Source: an uncultured Clostridia bacterium
GTDB taxonomy: Bacteria > Bacillota > Clostridia > Peptostreptococcales > Anaerovoracaceae
Direction of reading: 5' to 3'
Length of the DNA stretch: 64,000 bases
NCBI GenBank assembly: GCA_934233735.1
Contig: CAKQGQ010000002.1
Span: 62,001 to 126,000 of the forward strand
Under the pieces are notes generated by a model. The model was given only the letters and a program-made list of their open reading frames with translations, made no database searches and was not told the DNA's origin. Shown here piece after piece: positions 61,849-64,000 of this stretch; the stretch's first letter is position 1, and the number at the start of each line of letters is the position of its first letter. The position numbers and the translations under genes are program-made.

Positions 61849-63597
61849 ATGAGAGTTGTAGTTGGACAAGGCAGCTGCGGTATCGCTACTGGTGCCAAGA
61901 AAACCGTTGCTGAATTAGAAAAGCTGATTGCTGAAAAAGGTCTGAATATCGAAGTAGGAACAGTTGGATGCGTAGGTACCTGCTATCTCGAACCAATCGT
62001 TGACGTATATGATGACAATGGCGAAATCACAAGATACGTTAAAGTACAGCCTGAAAAGGTAAAAGAAATCGTAGAAAGTCACTTAGTAAACCACAAGGTT
62101 TGCGAAGAACTTGCAATTACAGAAGAAGACAAGCAGTTCATCGGAAAACAGCAGAGAGTTGTTCTGAGAAACTGCGGAATCATCAATCCGGAAAACATTG
62201 ATGAATACCTTGCTGTAGATGGTTACAAGGCTATCGAAAAGGTGCTCAATTCCATGAAGCCGGAAGATGTTATCGAAGAAATCAAGATTTCCGGATTAAG
62301 AGGAAGAGGCGGCGCAGGCTTCCCTACATGGTTCAAGTGGAACGCTGCAAAAGCAAGTCCGGGAAATGAAAAATATTTAGTATGTAATGCCGACGAAGGT
62401 GACCCGGGTGCATTCATGGACCGTTCCGTTCTGGAAGGCGACCCGCATTCCTTAATCGAAGGCATGATCATCGGCGGATATGCAATGGGAGCATCCCAGG
62501 GCGTTATCTACTGCCGTGCTGAGTATCCGCTTGCAATCAAGAGACTTGAAATTGCAATGGCTCAGGCAAGAGAAAGAGGATACCTCGGAAAGAACATTTT
62601 CGGAAGCGGATTTGACTTTGATATCTATATCAAGGCAGGCGCAGGCGCATTCGTATGCGGTGAAGAAACAGCTCTGATCGCATCCCTCGAAGGCGAAAGA
62701 GGCATGCCTAGACTGAAACCACCTTTCCCTGCAGCTAAGGGCTTCTGGCAGAAACCTACGGACATCAACAACGTAGAAACACTCGCTAATGTTCCTTGGA
62801 TCATCTTCAACGGCGGAGCTGCTTTCGGCAAATTCGGAACAGAAGCTTCCAAGGGTACGAAAGTATTCGCACTCGCAGGAAAGATCAAGAAGGGCGGCCT
62901 CGTAGAAGTACCTATGGGCATGACTCTGAGAGAAGTTCTTTTCGGCATCGGCGGCGGAATCAAGAACGACAGAGAATTCAAGGCTGTTCAGATGGGTGGA
63001 CCATCCGGCGGATGTATCCCGGCACACTTAATCGACACTCCTGTTACATATGAAGACATCAATAAGACAGGTGCTATCGTAGGTTCCGGCGGTATGATCG
63101 TAATGGACGAAGATACTTGTATGGTAGACATGGCAAGATACTTCCTGAACTTCACTCGTGACGAATCCTGCGGTAAGTGTAACTACTGCCGTATCGGTAC
63201 GAAGAGAATGCTTGAAATTCTTGAAAGAATTACAAACGGCGAAGGTAAGGACGGAGACATTGAACTTTTGGAAGAACTCGCAGGAAAGATCAAAGACGGT
63301 TCGCTCTGCGGTCTCGGACAGACAGCTCCAAACCCTGTACTTACAACAATCAAGTACTTCAGAAACGAATATGAAGACCATATTTACAACCATAAATGTA
63401 CAGCGAAGTCCTGTAAGGCTCTCGTAACTTACACAATTACAGATGCCTGCAAGGGATGTACGGCTTGTGCTCGTAAATGTCCTGTCGGCGCTATTTCCGG
63501 CGAAGTTAAGGGACAGCACGTTATCGACAAAGAAAAATGTATCAAGTGCGGCAAGTGCTTAGAAACTTGCAAGTTTGGTGCAATTGAAAAGAACTAG
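61849..63597 (+). CDS. NuoF-like NADH/FMN subunit (HydB/HndC type)
   Basis: 582-residue flavoprotein that links NAD(P)H to iron-sulfur clusters. In order: N-terminal [2Fe-2S] thioredoxin-like domain (GCVGTCYLEP), NADH/FMN site (RGRGGAGFPTWFKW; NADEGDPGAFMDR), SLBB region, [4Fe-4S] in CGKCNYCRIGTKRML, and a C-terminal two-cluster ferredoxin (CKGCTACARKCP; CIKCGKCLETCK). This architecture is that of electron-bifurcating hydrogenase and formate dehydrogenase complexes. AGGAGG precedes the ATG. Confidence 0.93.
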   Translation: MRVVVGQGSCGIATGAKKTVAELEKLIAEKGLNIEVGTVGCVGTCYLEPIVDVYDDNGEITRYVKVQPEKVKEIVESHLVNHKVCEELAITEEDKQFIGKQQRVVLRNCGIINPENIDEYLAVDGYKAIEKVLNSMKPEDVIEEIKISGLRGRGGAGFPTWFKWNAAKASPGNEKYLVCNADEGDPGAFMDRSVLEGDPHSLIEGMIIGGYAMGASQGVIYCRAEYPLAIKRLEIAMAQARERGYLGKNIFGSGFDFDIYIKAGAGAFVCGEETALIASLEGERGMPRLKPPFPAAKGFWQKPTDINNVETLANVPWIIFNGGAAFGKFGTEASKGTKVFALAGKIKKGGLVEVPMGMTLREVLFGIGGGIKNDREFKAVQMGGPSGGCIPAHLIDTPVTYEDINKTGAIVGSGGMIVMDEDTCMVDMARYFLNFTRDESCGKCNYCRIGTKRMLEILERITNGEGKDGDIELLEELAGKIKDGSLCGLGQTAPNPVLTTIKYFRNEYEDHIYNHKCTAKSCKALVTYTITDACKGCTACARKCPVGAISGEVKGQHVIDKEKCIKCGKCLETCKFGAIEKN

Positions 63598-63613
63598 AGA
63601 GGAGGAAACGGTA

Positions 63614-64000
63614 ATGAATAAATATAGATTAAATATTAACGGCAAAGAAGTTACAGGTTTTGCCGGCCAGACTATTCTTGAAGTTGCCAGAGAAAATGAT
63701 ATTTTCATTCCAACTCTTTGCTACGATGAAAGAACTAAAATTTACGGTTCCTGCGGTCTCTGTATGTGCGAAGTAGACGGAAATCCGAAGCTTTGCAAAG
63801 CATGTGCAACAGAAATCGCACCGGGAATGATTGTTAACACAAATACAGACAGAGTCATCGAATCCAGAAAGACAAACCTTGAACTTCTGCTTTCCAACCA
63901 CACAGGTGACTGCAGACCTCCATGCGTACTCGCATGTCCTGCAAAGACAGACTGCCAGGGTTATGTTGGATTAATCGCAAACGGCGAATTCGAAGCTGCG
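63614..64000 (+). CDS. [2Fe-2S] plus GltD-type oxidoreductase subunit, 3' truncated by window edge
   Basis: Only the first 129 residues are in the window. A NuoG/HydA-type [2Fe-2S] domain (LCYDERTKIYGSCGLCMCEV, then CKAC) is followed by HTGDCRPPCVLACP and CQGYVGLIANGEFEAA. The latter is not the usual NuoG His-Cys cluster motif; it matches the N-terminal FeS segment of GltD/NfnB-like NADPH oxidoreductases. The full protein is likely a large fused electron-transfer subunit, perhaps with a formate dehydrogenase or hydrogenase part, but that lies outside the window. GGAGGAAA precedes the ATG. Confidence 0.85.
   Translation, partial: MNKYRLNINGKEVTGFAGQTILEVARENDIFIPTLCYDERTKIYGSCGLCMCEVDGNPKLCKACATEIAPGMIVNTNTDRVIESRKTNLELLLSNHTGDCRPPCVLACPAKTDCQGYVGLIANGEFEAA

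Overview
The window reads as core chromosome of an anaerobic, endospore-forming member of the Clostridia. Supporting signs are an alpha/beta-type small acid-soluble spore protein, a Cys-rich protein behind a SigK-like promoter, ferredoxin-dependent 2-oxoacid oxidoreductase, a very long CoA-dehydratase activase, a formate/nitrite channel, a secDF fusion and Firmicutes-style gene orders (dnaG-rpoD-trmK-nif3; rel-dtd-MBL-hemZ-hisS-aspS; nadD-yqeK-rsfS). A family such as Anaerovoracaceae / Clostridiales Family XIII is a guess from gene content and was not tested.

Layout. 1-3273 is accessory: the 3' part of brxL (BREX phage defence) cut by the window edge, then a compact unexplained module (a 35-codon ORF with a promoter, overlapped by a predicted antisense RNA with its own promoter and terminator), a degenerate second copy of the brxL 3' end, and a DUF4143-type AAA ATPase. 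3369-7488 holds an unknown protein, a lipid kinase, an Asp23/YloU-like protein and recG. 7577-11615 has a spore protein gene on the minus strand, rsmD, coaD, a coiled-coil protein and a YkvI-like transporter fused to a metallo-beta-lactamase-fold domain. 11788-14504 is a four-gene 2-oxoacid:ferredoxin oxidoreductase operon, followed on the minus strand by a Cys/His-rich repeat protein that is probably on the spore surface.

15771-23765 runs from a small membrane protein through an M16 peptidase, dut, dgt, dnaG, rpoD, trmK and a Nif3-like protein to the RNase P RNA. 23858-32843 has prfC (minus), a MATE transporter, a Cys-rich protein (minus) with a predicted leaderless mRNA, the 1405-residue activase and a YebC regulator. 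A structured noncoding RNA, possibly 6S RNA, fills the gap before the formate/nitrite channel. polA, coaE, an orphan solute-binding protein, tRNA-Leu(CAA) and yajC follow.

39653-54391 looks like one long housekeeping run (secDF, rel, dtd, MBL hydrolase, hemZ, hisS, aspS, a zinc-ribbon/NadD fusion, yqeK, rsfS, leuS) on protein export, stringent response and translation. 54467-61256 carries rnj, ylbF, efp, mltG, an O-methyltransferase, a U32 peptidase and a CBS-domain protein. The window ends inside a NuoE/NuoF-like NAD-linked flavin/iron-sulfur operon whose third gene starts with a [2Fe-2S] domain followed by a GltD-type segment.

Most of the window is conserved housekeeping DNA. The least explained parts are the sense/antisense module and scar beside brxL, two gene fusions (YkvI-MBL and zinc ribbon-NadD), the dnaG start-site hairpin, the leaderless gene at 27575 and the candidate 6S RNA. 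All promoter, terminator and RNA calls were made by eye.
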